Shown: positions 35,590-43,997 of the stretch, one piece after another
How the letters are laid out: each line of letters begins with the position of its first letter
Position numbering within the stretch: position 1 is the stretch's first letter
Assembly: GCA_004292745.1 (NCBI GenBank)
Contig: RDXH01000096.1
Span: forward strand, 1 to 51,735
Source of the DNA: Oscillatoriales cyanobacterium
GTDB lineage: Bacteria; Cyanobacteriota; Cyanobacteriia; Cyanobacteriales; Microcoleaceae
Reading direction: 5' to 3'
Length of the DNA stretch: 51,735 nucleotides
Notes under the pieces: generated by a model
Database searches by the model: none
The model's input: the letters and a program-made list of their open reading frames with translations, nothing else
Told to the model about the DNA's origin: nothing
Position numbers and translations under genes: made by a program

Positions 35590-36673
35590 CTCCCTCAAGC
35601 GAAGTATCAATGCCGCCGGGGTGATTTATAACCATTGCATCGCACTTCACAAACGGTACTACCGGATGTGGGGTAAGCACTTGAATTGCAGCAAACTTCT
35701 CTCGTCATATCGCCAAACTCAGAAAGCGTAAAGCATTCTGGCAACAGGTTGGATCTCAGGCTGTACAGGATATCTGTCAACGCATTGAGAAAGCCTATCA
35801 ACTGTTCTTTAAGCATCACAAGAAAGGAGTTAGACCTCCCGGATTCAAGAAAGTTCGCAGATACAAATCGTTCACTCTCAAGCAAGCTGGCTACAAATTC
35901 TTAAGCGGCAATCGAATTAAGATTGGGAATCGCGTTTATCAGTATTGGAATTCCAGAGAAATAGAAGGGAAAGTTAAGACGTTAACCATTAAACGCACGA
36001 CCTTAGGAGAGTTGTTCATGGTTGTGGTCGTTGACAGCGTTGAAGAGCCTGAAACCAAAGTCGAGACGAGTAAAATCGCTGGCTTTGATTTCGGCTTGAA
36101 AACGTTTCTTACCTGCTCAGATGGAACAAAAATCGAATCACCGCAATTCCTGAAACAGTCCCTCAGCGCTATTAAGAAAGCAAATCGTCAGCATTCCCAA
36201 AAACGAAAAGGCTCAGCGAACCGAGAAAGAGCAAGACTTAATCTAGTTCGCAAACACTCCTGACGTAGTAAATCGTCGCTCTGATTGGTTCTGGAAATTG
36301 GCTCACGAACTAACTGATAAGTTCGACGTGCTGTGCTTTGAGACGTTGAATCTAAAAGGAATGCAACGACTTTGGGGACGTAAAATCTCAGACCTTGCAT
36401 TTGGCGAATTTCTCTCTTCTTCTCGAATGGGTTGCCACAAAGAAAGGAAAACAAGTAGTTTTCATCGACCGTTGGTATCCATCTAGTAAGACTTGTTCGC
36501 ATTGTGGACACGTTCTGAAAGAGTTGGATTTGTCAGTGAGACAATGGCGATGTTCGTCCTGTCAGAACGTGAACGACAGAGACCAGAACGCCGCAATAAA
36601 TATTTGTGCGGTTGGGGCATCAACCGTTAAGTTAGGTGATGTTAGACAGGCTATGCCTGCAATTGCTGTTTGA
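35590..36673 (+). pseudogene. Decayed TnpB (multiple frameshifts, N-terminus lost)
   Basis: Pieces of a TnpB of a different subfamily from the intact copy are spread over three frames: LKRSINAAGVIYNHCIALH (near 35594), then QAVQDICQRIEKAYQLFFKH and KIAGFDFGLKTFLTCSDG (RuvC Asp) up to LNLVRKHS* near 36261, then KFDVLCFETLNLKGMQRLWG, and finally DRWYPSSKTCSHCGHVL, CSSCQNVNDRDQNAAIN and a stop at 36673. At least three frameshifts are needed to join them and the first ~15 residues are missing. The element is dead as a nuclease source. Confidence 0.88.
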
Positions 36674-36676
36674 AAC

Positions 36677-36704
36677 AAAAAAGCCCCACCAGGGGGGCTT
36701 TTTT
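36677..36704. terminator. Strong bidirectional rho-independent terminator
   Basis: AAAAAAGCCCC-ACCA-GGGGGGCTTTTTT forms a GC stem flanked by an A-run and a T-run, immediately after the decayed TnpB. Confidence 0.8.
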
Positions 36705-36853
36705 CTATTGGATTGACTTTTGTCGAGAGAGAAATTGGTGTTTGCAAGCTGTTAGCGCCTGCAATTTTTTTTACTCTCCACAGTGTTTGCTAATTGCTTG
36801 ACTCATCGTACTGTCAAACCACATTTCCTTAAGTGTGTGGATTGCTAGCAGAC

Positions 36854-37084
36854 TTAAGCTTCGGTTTTGCGGCTTTTCCGGCCACCTTCGCGACCAATTT
36901 GAGCCATGTGCTCCCGATTTCTGCTGACAGCTTCGCCGCCTTTTTGACCTGCTTGTCTCGCTTCTTCCGAAGTAAATTCGTGGGCAGTACCTTTAGCGTG
37001 GGCAGCTTTTCCGCCTTTGCTAGCAATTGCGCGCTGTTTTTCTGCGTCCATAGAAGCGAATCCGCGTTTGCTTTTTTCAGCCAT
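36854..37084 (-). CDS. KGG-repeat stress protein (YciG/GsiB-like)
   Basis: 76 residues, very hydrophilic. It contains the KGG motifs ASKGGKAAHAKG, AGQKGGEAVSRN and IGREGGRKSRK. Proteins of this type are small, disordered and induced in general stress or desiccation. The N-terminus MAEKSKRGFASMDAEKQRAI is typical. The gene is monocistronic and convergent with the decayed TnpB. Confidence 0.85.
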   Translation of the reverse strand: MAEKSKRGFASMDAEKQRAIASKGGKAAHAKGTAHEFTSEEARQAGQKGGEAVSRNREHMAQIGREGGRKSRKTEA

Positions 37085-37253
37085 GACTGTCTCCTTGTTT
37101 TTTGTCTAATTGTTTGGATCGATCGCACCTTAGTCTGCCACTGTAGTTGGTAATCCAAGTCAGCGATCGGGTTTGTGGCCGTAAATTATGAAACGTCATC
37201 ATACCAGTTTAAACCATAGGTTTGACCAGAAGGACGATCGGTTCATGAGTTTA

Positions 37254-37362
37254 TAGGACTTATGCAGAAGCCTGGTTTTTTTTACGAAAAAACATCGTTA
37301 CAGCCAGCGACAAGATTTAAAAAACCCGGTTCCTTGTGTTTTTTCTGGCATAAGTCCTAATT
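37254..37362. repeat. MITE-like element with TAGGACTTATGC ends
   Basis: The ends TAGGACTTATGCAGAA and TTCTGGCATAAGTCCTA are inverted repeats with small differences, about 107 bases apart, enclosing an AT-rich centre with two ACCCGG/CCTGG-type segments. A half end GCGTAAGTCCT occurs at 47690-47700. It lies in the 570-base gene-free stretch 37085-37657. The only other structure seen there is a palindrome AATGTGAA..TTCACATT (37368-37392). Confidence 0.65.
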
Positions 37363-37657
37363 TACCAATGTGAAGCAAAAATGTTTCACATTTGGCGCTG
37401 TAAGTTTCCTGAGTCAATCTTTAACCGAGTTACTGTCTTTGAATTACTCTAACAATCTCTCGACTTTGATACCTCTTTCTCAGGTATAGTCATTTTTTAT
37501 TTCGCTAGAAGGATGGAACCAAAAACCCAATGTTTCTCGACTCAAAGGATTTTTTGACAGCAGGCGACACCTGAATCACTAAAAGTCAAAAGTCCAAAGA
37601 GGGATGCTTTTTTGTCTTTTTACTTTTGATTTTGTGGATGTCTTCCGGCTTAGCCAA

Positions 37658-38311
37658 TTATCCAGACGTTAACTGGTCTGCCGATCGCGTTGTTTCTGGC
37701 AAGCGATATTTCAGGGCGCAGCGCAGCACATAATCGATCGCACTTACTAAGTTTACCTTATGACCGATCGAAACATAAATCGGCTTTACTCCTGTTTGAG
37801 TTCTCAGTGCTGCACCTACGGTTTGTCCGCAATCTTGCAAAGGCTGCCAACTCCCCCGCTCTAAACCTACATCTGAATGTTCCCCAATAAATCGAGTTTT
37901 AGCAACTCCGATGGTCGCAATTGAGGTCAAAACTCCCAAATGGCAGGCCAGACCGAACCTGCGCGGATGAGCCAACCCTTGACCGTCGCACAATATTAAG
38001 TCTGGCATCTGATCGAGCTTTTCTAAAGCCTGGAGAACGGCAGGCACTTCTCGAAAAGACAGGAAGCCGGGAACGTAAGGGAAAGCAGTCACACTACAAG
38101 CCGTCGCCTGCTGCTGTAACTGTAAATCAGGAAAGCTCAGAACCGTTACAGCAGCCTGCGAAACCGCATCTGAACTGTGATAGCCCACATCTACCCCTGC
38201 AACGTACCGCACTGTTGACAGTTGGTTTTCGGCAATTACCAAGGACCGGAGTTGTTCTTGAATGGCGATCGCCTCTTCAATTGTCTGTGGCCAAGGGTGT
38301 TGCTGCTGCAT
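37658..38311 (-). CDS. nfi: Endonuclease V (deoxyinosine 3'-endonuclease)
   Basis: 217 residues. It nicks DNA 3' of deoxyinosine and other deaminated bases. The RNase H-like active-site acids are Asp41 in YVAGVDVGY, Glu88 in PGFLSFREVP and Asp109 in LILCDGQG, with His184 in VSIGHKVNLVSAIDYVL. The LAHPRRFGLACHLGV stretch is also characteristic. It is a single gene on the minus strand. Confidence 0.94.
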   Translation of the reverse strand: MQQQHPWPQTIEEAIAIQEQLRSLVIAENQLSTVRYVAGVDVGYHSSDAVSQAAVTVLSFPDLQLQQQATACSVTAFPYVPGFLSFREVPAVLQALEKLDQMPDLILCDGQGLAHPRRFGLACHLGVLTSIATIGVAKTRFIGEHSDVGLERGSWQPLQDCGQTVGAALRTQTGVKPIYVSIGHKVNLVSAIDYVLRCALKYRLPETTRSADQLTSG

Positions 38312-38632
38312 TTAGACCTCAATTTGACATCAGTTCAACCGCTCTCATCTAACCTTAACCTATTCTGCCACATTTTTGAACTTGATTTCTTTATATTTGA
38401 TGGCGATAAATTTTGTTTGCCCCTTGAAGGCGATCGGATACCCCTTAATTTTTTAGTCATAGTCTTATTACTGACACTGTGAAGGTAATTTTAGATACTC
38501 ACAACCCTATGACTTTTATGAATCAAATAAATGAATTTATGAAAGGCAATCTCCTAAATAGCAAGTTACGATATTAATGAAAGGGCTAAATAGCCTAATA
38601 CAAATTAACAAATTTATACAAATAATTTTCCC

Positions 38633-39445
38633 ATGAAAATACGTCGTTACAACCTGAGTCTCTATATCGCCGGCGGCATTGTCCTATTCCTGGCCGCCCT
38701 ACTTTTCAAGCCATTTGCCCTAGTAGGTGCTGGGGAACGCGGAGTCATCATGCGTTTCGGCAAAGTTCAAAACACCATTCTCGATGAAGGAATCCACCCG
38801 ATTGTGCCGATTGTTACCTCCGTCAAAACCCTAAGCGTGCGAGTACAAAAAACCGATTTAAAAGCAGATGCGGCATCTAAAGACTTGCAAAAAATTAGTA
38901 CAGATTTAGCAGTAAACTGGAACATCGACCCGGCAAAAGCCAACCAAGTCTACCAACAAATAGGAGACGAAGAACAAATTGTCACCAGCATTCTGAGTCC
39001 GGCAATTTCCGAAGTTCTCAAAGCAGCAACTTCTAAAAAAACCGCCGAAGAAATTATCACTAAGCGGACGGAACTCAAAACAGAAATCGACAACAGCCTC
39101 AAAAAACGTTTGGAACCTTACGGCGTCATCGTCAGAGATGTTTCCTTGATAAATTTTGGTTTTTCTCCAGAATTTAGTAAAGCCATCGAAGCCAAACAGA
39201 TAGCAGAACAAGAAGCCAAACAAGCAGAATTTACAGTTCAAAAAGCAACCCAAGACGCTCAAGCCCAAATTAACCGCGCTAAAGGTCAAGCAGAAGCCCA
39301 GCGCTTGCAGCGACTAACATTAACTCCAGAAATTTTGCAGCAGCAAGCAATTGAAAAATGGGATGGTAAATTTCCGACAGTCATGGGAGGAAACGGATCT
39401 TTGCCGTTAATTAATATTACGCCACCAGGTCAACCAGGGAAATAG
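38633..39445 (+). CDS. Prohibitin/SPFH (band 7) membrane protein
   Basis: 270 residues. One N-terminal membrane anchor (about 9-31, LYIAGGIVLFLAALLF) is followed by the SPFH domain (GERGVIMRFGKV, HPIVPIVTSVKTLSVRVQK, LAVNWNIDP) and a long coiled coil (about 180-235, AKQIAEQEAKQAEFTVQKATQ). The C-terminus is Gly/Pro rich. Prohibitin homologues form large membrane rings that organise membranes or proteases. The 320-base gap upstream (38312-38632) is AT-rich; no motif was recognised there. Confidence 0.92.
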   Translation: MKIRRYNLSLYIAGGIVLFLAALLFKPFALVGAGERGVIMRFGKVQNTILDEGIHPIVPIVTSVKTLSVRVQKTDLKADAASKDLQKISTDLAVNWNIDPAKANQVYQQIGDEEQIVTSILSPAISEVLKAATSKKTAEEIITKRTELKTEIDNSLKKRLEPYGVIVRDVSLINFGFSPEFSKAIEAKQIAEQEAKQAEFTVQKATQDAQAQINRAKGQAEAQRLQRLTLTPEILQQQAIEKWDGKFPTVMGGNGSLPLINITPPGQPGK

Positions 39446-39462
39446 ATAACTATTCAAAGCTC

Positions 39463-40113
39463 TCAATTCCCCAGTTGCGATCGCACTGACTGAGCAAACA
39501 AAGCCGCTTGAGTGCGATCGCGCAAATTTAACCTACTCAAAATATTAGTCACATAATTCTTGACCGTATTTTCCGACAAAAACAGCGTTCCCGCAATCTC
39601 GCGGTTATTTGCTCCCGAAGCAATTAACCGCAAAACTTCCAACTCTCTAGCAGTAAGCAGCGCTAATTCTGGGGAAAATTCTACCGGAGAAGTCGCAGTT
39701 GTAGGCGGGACTAAAGCTTTTTCAAACAATCCCGGTCCCAGTTGAGTGTGTCCCTTATAAACAGCTCGAATTGCCATTGCCAATTCCTCTGGTTCGGTAT
39801 CTTTAAGTAAATAGCCCTTTGCCCCCAGCCGCATGGCTTGGGAAACGTATTCGTCGTCATCAAAAGTTGTTAAAACCAGAACTTTGGTGTCTGGATACTG
39901 TTGAGAAATGGCGCGAGTTGCGGCCACACCGTCCATGACAGGCATTCGGATGTCCATCAGCACAATATCCGGTTGCAGGGAAGCAATTTGTTCGATCGCC
40001 CTTTGCCCATTTTCTGCTTCACCAATTACTTGCATATCACCATTGCATTCCAGCATACTTTTGAGTCCTTGGCGAATGATATGCTGGTCGTCTACTAATA
40101 AAATCAGAATCAT
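39463..40113 (-). CDS. NarL/FixJ-family response regulator
   Basis: 216 residues from the ATG at 40113, which follows a GAGG ribosome-binding sequence; an open frame extends further upstream but has no homology. The receiver has LLVDDQHIIRQG, Asp54 in VLMDIRMPVMDG, Thr in VLTTFDDDEYV and Lys104 in GYLLKDTEPEEL. The LuxR-type HTH (about 150-212) has LTARELEVLRLIASGANNRE and SENTVKNYVTNIL. It follows its cognate histidine kinase by 46 bases, so the two form a LiaSR/NarXL-like operon. Confidence 0.95.
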   Translation of the reverse strand: MILILLVDDQHIIRQGLKSMLECNGDMQVIGEAENGQRAIEQIASLQPDIVLMDIRMPVMDGVAATRAISQQYPDTKVLVLTTFDDDEYVSQAMRLGAKGYLLKDTEPEELAMAIRAVYKGHTQLGPGLFEKALVPPTTATSPVEFSPELALLTARELEVLRLIASGANNREIAGTLFLSENTVKNYVTNILSRLNLRDRTQAALFAQSVRSQLGN

Positions 40114-40159
40114 CACATCCTCAGTATTAAAAAAAAAGAACCGATCGCGTTGCATAAAG

Positions 40160-41431
40160 CTACGGCAAAAGTTTTGATAAAGGAAATGTAATGCTGATGC
40201 GGCAGCCAGCTTTGGGCTGACTGTAAAGATTAAATTCGCCACCGAGTGCAGCAGTCCGTTCTCGCATTCCTTGAAGTCCAAATCCGGTAGTGTTTTGACT
40301 GGGGTTAAATCCCCTGCCATTATCCTCGATCGACAGGTGAATTGTACCCGCGTGCTGGTGAACTTCCACAGCAACAGCCGTTGCTAGAGCGTGTTTGCTA
40401 ATATTTGTCAGCGATTCTTGCACGATGCGGTACAAAGTTGTGTTGATTTCCGGGGATAGGGACAGGGATAAATTGACCGTGCAGGAGGGTACAATCCCGG
40501 TTGTTTGCTGAAAGTCAGCCAGCAGTTTTTGGATAGCGGATTCTAGGGATTTGCCTTGCAACGGATTCGATCGCAAAACAGAAACAGAACGCCGCACTTC
40601 TAATAAAGCTTCCGCCCCTAACTGTTTAGCTGCTTTGACAAAGGATAGAGCTTTTTCACTGCTGGATTCCCAAAATAACAAAGCGTTATTAATTTGAATA
40701 GTTTGGGCTGCTAAAGTGTGTCCTAGTCCATCGTGAATTTCGCGGGCGATACGGTTCCGTTCTTGCAAAGTTGCTTGGTTTTCAATTCGCAAAGCGTACT
40801 GTCTGAGTTTGTCATGGGCGATGGCTAATTCTGCGTGAACAATTTCTAACTGTTCGCGACTTTGACGCTCGGCAAGCAGGGCATTAACTAATAATAAAGC
40901 AAATACTAAAGTCAGCGCAAACATCAATACAGAATTTAACCGCCAATTCCATACTGTGGTGATGATATGCTGGGGAGCAATGGGTCGAGATAAAAATAGC
41001 GTGCCAAAGAAAATTAAGGCTAAACTCAGAACAATCCACTGTCCGGTTTGCCGAAATACTACGCAATTTCGCAATACTAAGACTAGGGACAGCAGAAAGA
41101 TCGATCGCGGCGATAAGTTGTCTTGACTAGCGAGTAAAAAAATTAAGCCGAATTCTAAAGCAGTATACAGAGATTTTTTCAAAGCTGAACCTATGGGCAG
41201 TATGAAACTCATCGCACCAAAAAGGGCGATCGCCAGCACTCGCACCAACAGCGACCAAGATAACTGGAACGGCAGCAGTATTTCCATCAAGGCTACAGTA
41301 CCTAACAGCAGCCATTCTAAGTAAAGTAGCAGCGGAAACGATTCGTAGTTCGGGCGATTCATCATAGGTTCCCAAACCAGATCCCAGAGTGAAGAGAATG
41401 CTGGTATTTTTATAATTTTAGAGATGGTCAT
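40160..41431 (-). CDS. Membrane sensor histidine kinase (HisKA_3, LiaS/NarX-like)
   Basis: 423 residues. Six hydrophobic segments fall in residues about 30-185 (LLLYLEWLLLGTVALMEI, LVRVLAIALFGAMSFI, ALEFGLIFLLA, IFLLSLVLVL, IVLSLALIFFGTLF, SVLMFALTLVFALLLVNALL). A short helix joins these to the HisKA_3 box with His233 in RNRIAREIHDGLGHTLAAQ, then the HATPase with LYRIVQESLTNISKHA, IEDNGRGFN and GFGLQGMRERTAALGG. No extracellular domain is present, so it probably senses within or near the membrane. The neighbouring response regulator is the evident partner. Confidence 0.94.
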   Translation of the reverse strand: MTISKIIKIPAFSSLWDLVWEPMMNRPNYESFPLLLYLEWLLLGTVALMEILLPFQLSWSLLVRVLAIALFGAMSFILPIGSALKKSLYTALEFGLIFLLASQDNLSPRSIFLLSLVLVLRNCVVFRQTGQWIVLSLALIFFGTLFLSRPIAPQHIITTVWNWRLNSVLMFALTLVFALLLVNALLAERQSREQLEIVHAELAIAHDKLRQYALRIENQATLQERNRIAREIHDGLGHTLAAQTIQINNALLFWESSSEKALSFVKAAKQLGAEALLEVRRSVSVLRSNPLQGKSLESAIQKLLADFQQTTGIVPSCTVNLSLSLSPEINTTLYRIVQESLTNISKHALATAVAVEVHQHAGTIHLSIEDNGRGFNPSQNTTGFGLQGMRERTAALGGEFNLYSQPKAGCRISITFPLSKLLP

Positions 41432-41450
41432 GGGATTTTAGATTTTAGAT

Positions 41451-41632
41451 GGGAATAGGGCATTGGGAATAGGGCATTGCTACTTCGGATTGTTGAGTGT
41501 TGACTGTTGGCGGTTGTTATTTGTCATTAGTTATTTGTGAGTGGATACCAATAACCAATAACCAATAACCAATGACTACTGCCAACTGCCAACTAACAAC
41601 TGACAACTGACAACTGCCAACTGCCAACTGAC
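41451..41632. repeat. Dense heptamer repeat region upstream of the efflux adaptor
   Basis: Consecutive blocks of GGGAATA, TTGACTG, ACCAATA, CAACTGC and AACTGAC heptamers fill most of the 393-base gap 41432-41824. The block nearest the gene has AACCAATAACCAATAACCAA and AACTGACAACTGACAACTGC. The remaining part holds a short HIP1-based hairpin CCGATCGC..GCGATCGG (41771-41794) about 30 bases before the adaptor ATG. Confidence 0.8.
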
Positions 41633-41824
41633 TACTTCCTGTCTAACAAATTGCTGGACGATCGCCCTAGAAGCATTCCTACTAATTTGAGCCAGCCCCC
41701 ATAGGAAAAAAGTCACATCACTTCAGTAGTTTTGTACCAGTCAAGTCATGACTTCTGTTCGATGCCAAGACCGATCGCTCCTTTGTGCGATCGGCTCACA
41801 AGCTAGAATCAATCGCAAATTTTT

Positions 41825-43747
41825 ATGACTCGCGAAACCCTCAACGGCCATATCGCCCAGGCAGACAAAAAGCCAGAGCTAGAAGGCAATTTGACTGAGG
41901 CGGCACCGCCCCCACAAGTAGAAAACCATCCGCCTCAAATCGACAGCAAACCCCCGCTAGACGGCAATTTGACTGAGGTGGACGATCGCCCGATCGCAGA
42001 CAGCGAAACTGGGCGATCCTCTTCGAGGGCTTCGCTAACGGGCCGCCGGGGTTTTTCCGCGAGGCGAATTGGTATGGTGCTGCTGGGCGGAATGCTGATA
42101 GCTGGGGTGGTGGTGGTGGGATTGCGAGCAAAAGCCCCATCACAAAAACCCGATCGGCTGGGGGGGAAAGGCGCCCAAATAACGCCTGTAGCGGTAGCAG
42201 AAGCAGTTCAGAAAACAGTACCAGTACAGTTGCAAGCGATCGGCAGCGTCCAAGCCCAAAATACCGTTTCCGTCACACCCCAAGCCAGCGGCAGAATTAC
42301 CACCGTCCATTTCCAGAAAGGACAGAAAGTAAACAAAGGACAACTGCTGTTTACCCTAGACGATCGGACCCAGAGAGCTGCAATCGAGCAAGCACAAGGA
42401 GTTGTCGCCAAAGATCGAGCGCTAGTGCAACAAGCCAGAGCCACTTTAGAAAAAGACACCGGCCAAATACAACAAGCCAGAGCCACCATGGAGAAAGACA
42501 TGGCCGCTGTCGAGCAAGCGAGGGCGACTTTACAAAAAGATACGGGGCTGATCCAGCAAGCCAAAGTCACGTTACAAAAAGACACCGGATTAGTGCGGCA
42601 AGCAGAAGCAACTCTCACCAAAGATCGAGCCTCTTCACAGTACGCCCAGGCACAGAATAACCGTTACAGCGGTTTGTACAAAGAAGGCGCCATCAGCCAG
42701 GATCAAGCGCAACAATACGCTACCAGTACCCAGACATCCGCTGCAACCCTGCAAGTAGACCAAGAAGCCATTCAGAGCGCTCAAGCAGTGGTAGCGGGCG
42801 ATCGCGTGGCCATTCAGAATGCCGAGGCAGTGGTAGCGGGCGATCGTATGGCAATTGAAAGCGCCCAAGCAGTAGTCAGAGGCGACGCTGTAGCGATTCA
42901 GAATGCCGAAGCTGTAGTAAAAGGCGATTTGGCCGCGATTCAGAATGCCGAAGCCGTAGTCAAAGCCGATGAAGGCTCCCTCAAAAATGCCGAAGCCCTC
43001 TTGTCCTATACCAAAATTTACGCCCCAATGGCCGGTCTGGCGGGAGATATTTTAGTCACAGAAGGCAACGTAGTACAACCCAGCAACAATACTGCCCTCG
43101 TCAAAATTTCTCAAATTAACCCGATCCAAGTAGAATTTTCGGTTCCAGAAACAAATTTATCCGAAGTACAAAAATACGCCCAAAATGGCAAACTACCAGT
43201 AGATATCAACTTTCCCAACAATATAAATCATCCCATTAAAGGTGCTTTAAGCTTTGTGAACAATACAGTAGATACAACTACCGGGACAATTCAACTCAGC
43301 GGCGAATTTGACAATACCGAAGGAAAACTATTTCCCGGACAATACGTAAATGCCACCCTGACGTTGACCCAAGAACCCAATGCCACAGTCATACCCGATC
43401 GCGCAGTGCAGAACGGCCCCAACGGTCAATTTGTCTTCGTTGTCAAACCCGACATGACAGTAGAAAACCAGCCCGTAACCATCGGCCCTAGCATTAACGG
43501 ACTCGACGTGATCCGCAAAGGAATCAAACCAGGCGATCGAGTCGTTATCGACGGACAAGCAAACCTCGTTTCCGGCAGCAAAATCAGCATCAAAACACGA
43601 AATAACTCAAATTCCGCACCAAACAGCGACTCCCAAACCCCGGAAAAATCCAACTCAAACCCAGACCAAACTAATGCGGTAAATAACTCTACTTCGACCG
43701 GAAATCCGGCTCGTAAATCTGGAAGAAACCGTCAAAACACGAAATAA
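41825..43747 (+). CDS. RND efflux periplasmic adaptor (MdtA/HlyD type) with expanded coiled-coil hairpin
   Basis: 640 residues. A cytoplasmic start precedes the membrane anchor (about 79-101, IGMVLLGGMLIAGVVVVGL). Then come the lipoyl half VTPQASGRITTVHFQKGQKV, a very long hairpin, the second lipoyl half KIYAPMAGLAGDILVTEGNVV, and a beta-barrel and membrane-proximal region (VEFSVPETNLSEV, FPGQYVNATLTL, VIPDRAVQNG). The hairpin is built from 14-residue units, about five in the first arm (VQQARATLEKDTGQ type) and six in the second (IQNAEAVVAGDRVA type). Residues 63-73 (RSSSRASLTGR) are encoded by a dispersed repeat. It should link to the RND pumps downstream, but both are broken. Confidence 0.92.
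   Translation: MTRETLNGHIAQADKKPELEGNLTEAAPPPQVENHPPQIDSKPPLDGNLTEVDDRPIADSETGRSSSRASLTGRRGFSARRIGMVLLGGMLIAGVVVVGLRAKAPSQKPDRLGGKGAQITPVAVAEAVQKTVPVQLQAIGSVQAQNTVSVTPQASGRITTVHFQKGQKVNKGQLLFTLDDRTQRAAIEQAQGVVAKDRALVQQARATLEKDTGQIQQARATMEKDMAAVEQARATLQKDTGLIQQAKVTLQKDTGLVRQAEATLTKDRASSQYAQAQNNRYSGLYKEGAISQDQAQQYATSTQTSAATLQVDQEAIQSAQAVVAGDRVAIQNAEAVVAGDRMAIESAQAVVRGDAVAIQNAEAVVKGDLAAIQNAEAVVKADEGSLKNAEALLSYTKIYAPMAGLAGDILVTEGNVVQPSNNTALVKISQINPIQVEFSVPETNLSEVQKYAQNGKLPVDINFPNNINHPIKGALSFVNNTVDTTTGTIQLSGEFDNTEGKLFPGQYVNATLTLTQEPNATVIPDRAVQNGPNGQFVFVVKPDMTVENQPVTIGPSINGLDVIRKGIKPGDRVVIDGQANLVSGSKISIKTRNNSNSAPNSDSQTPEKSNSNPDQTNAVNNSTSTGNPARKSGRNRQNTK
42011..42043. repeat. Dispersed repeat inside the adaptor coding sequence
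   Basis: GGGCGATCCTCTTCGAGGGC continues into TTCGCTAACGGGC. This is the reverse complement, with few changes, of the intergenic repeat at 5746-5781. Here it is translated in frame as part of the cytoplasmic leader (GRSSSRASLTGR). Confidence 0.75.
42420..43005. repeat. 42-base coding repeats of the adaptor hairpin
   Basis: Tandem 42-base units encode 14-residue (two-heptad) helical repeats. The first arm has QQARATLEKDTG variants about five times (42424-42620); the second has (Q/E)(S/N)A(Q/E)AVVxGD variants about six times (42766-42995). Neighbouring units are more alike than distant ones, which suggests expansion by tandem duplication. Confidence 0.8.
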
Positions 43748-43790
43748 CTCAAATTCCGCACCAGACAGCAACTCAAATACAGAAAAACAG
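43591..43790. repeat. Duplicated 3' end of the adaptor gene
   Basis: A 42-base stretch beginning CAAAACACGAAATAACTCAA occurs at 43591-43632 and again at 43733-43774 with three changes. In the first copy it is translated KTRNNSNSAPNS. In the second copy the frame has shifted and reads NTK-stop. The second copy in the original frame runs on to a stop (TEKQP*) near 43794, so the present C-terminus replaces an older one. Confidence 0.75.
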
Positions 43791-43824
43791 CCCTAACAAT
43801 AGCAAACCAGACTTGCAAACCCTC

Positions 43825-43865
<41 letters not shown>

Positions 43866-43997
43866 GCGGACTTCGCGCCTTCGCGGTTCGTTAAAAAAAA
43901 TACATATGTCACCAACTAAAAATGAACGATCGACCACAAACAATGCCCAATGTCCAATGCCCAATTCCCAATTCCCAATTCCCCATTCCCAAAATCC

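Noticed and set aside
40114-40374. An 87-codon N-terminal extension of the NarL-type regulator
   Set aside because: It overlaps the end of the kinase gene and has no homology; the ATG at 40113 gives the canonical receiver start after a GAGG.
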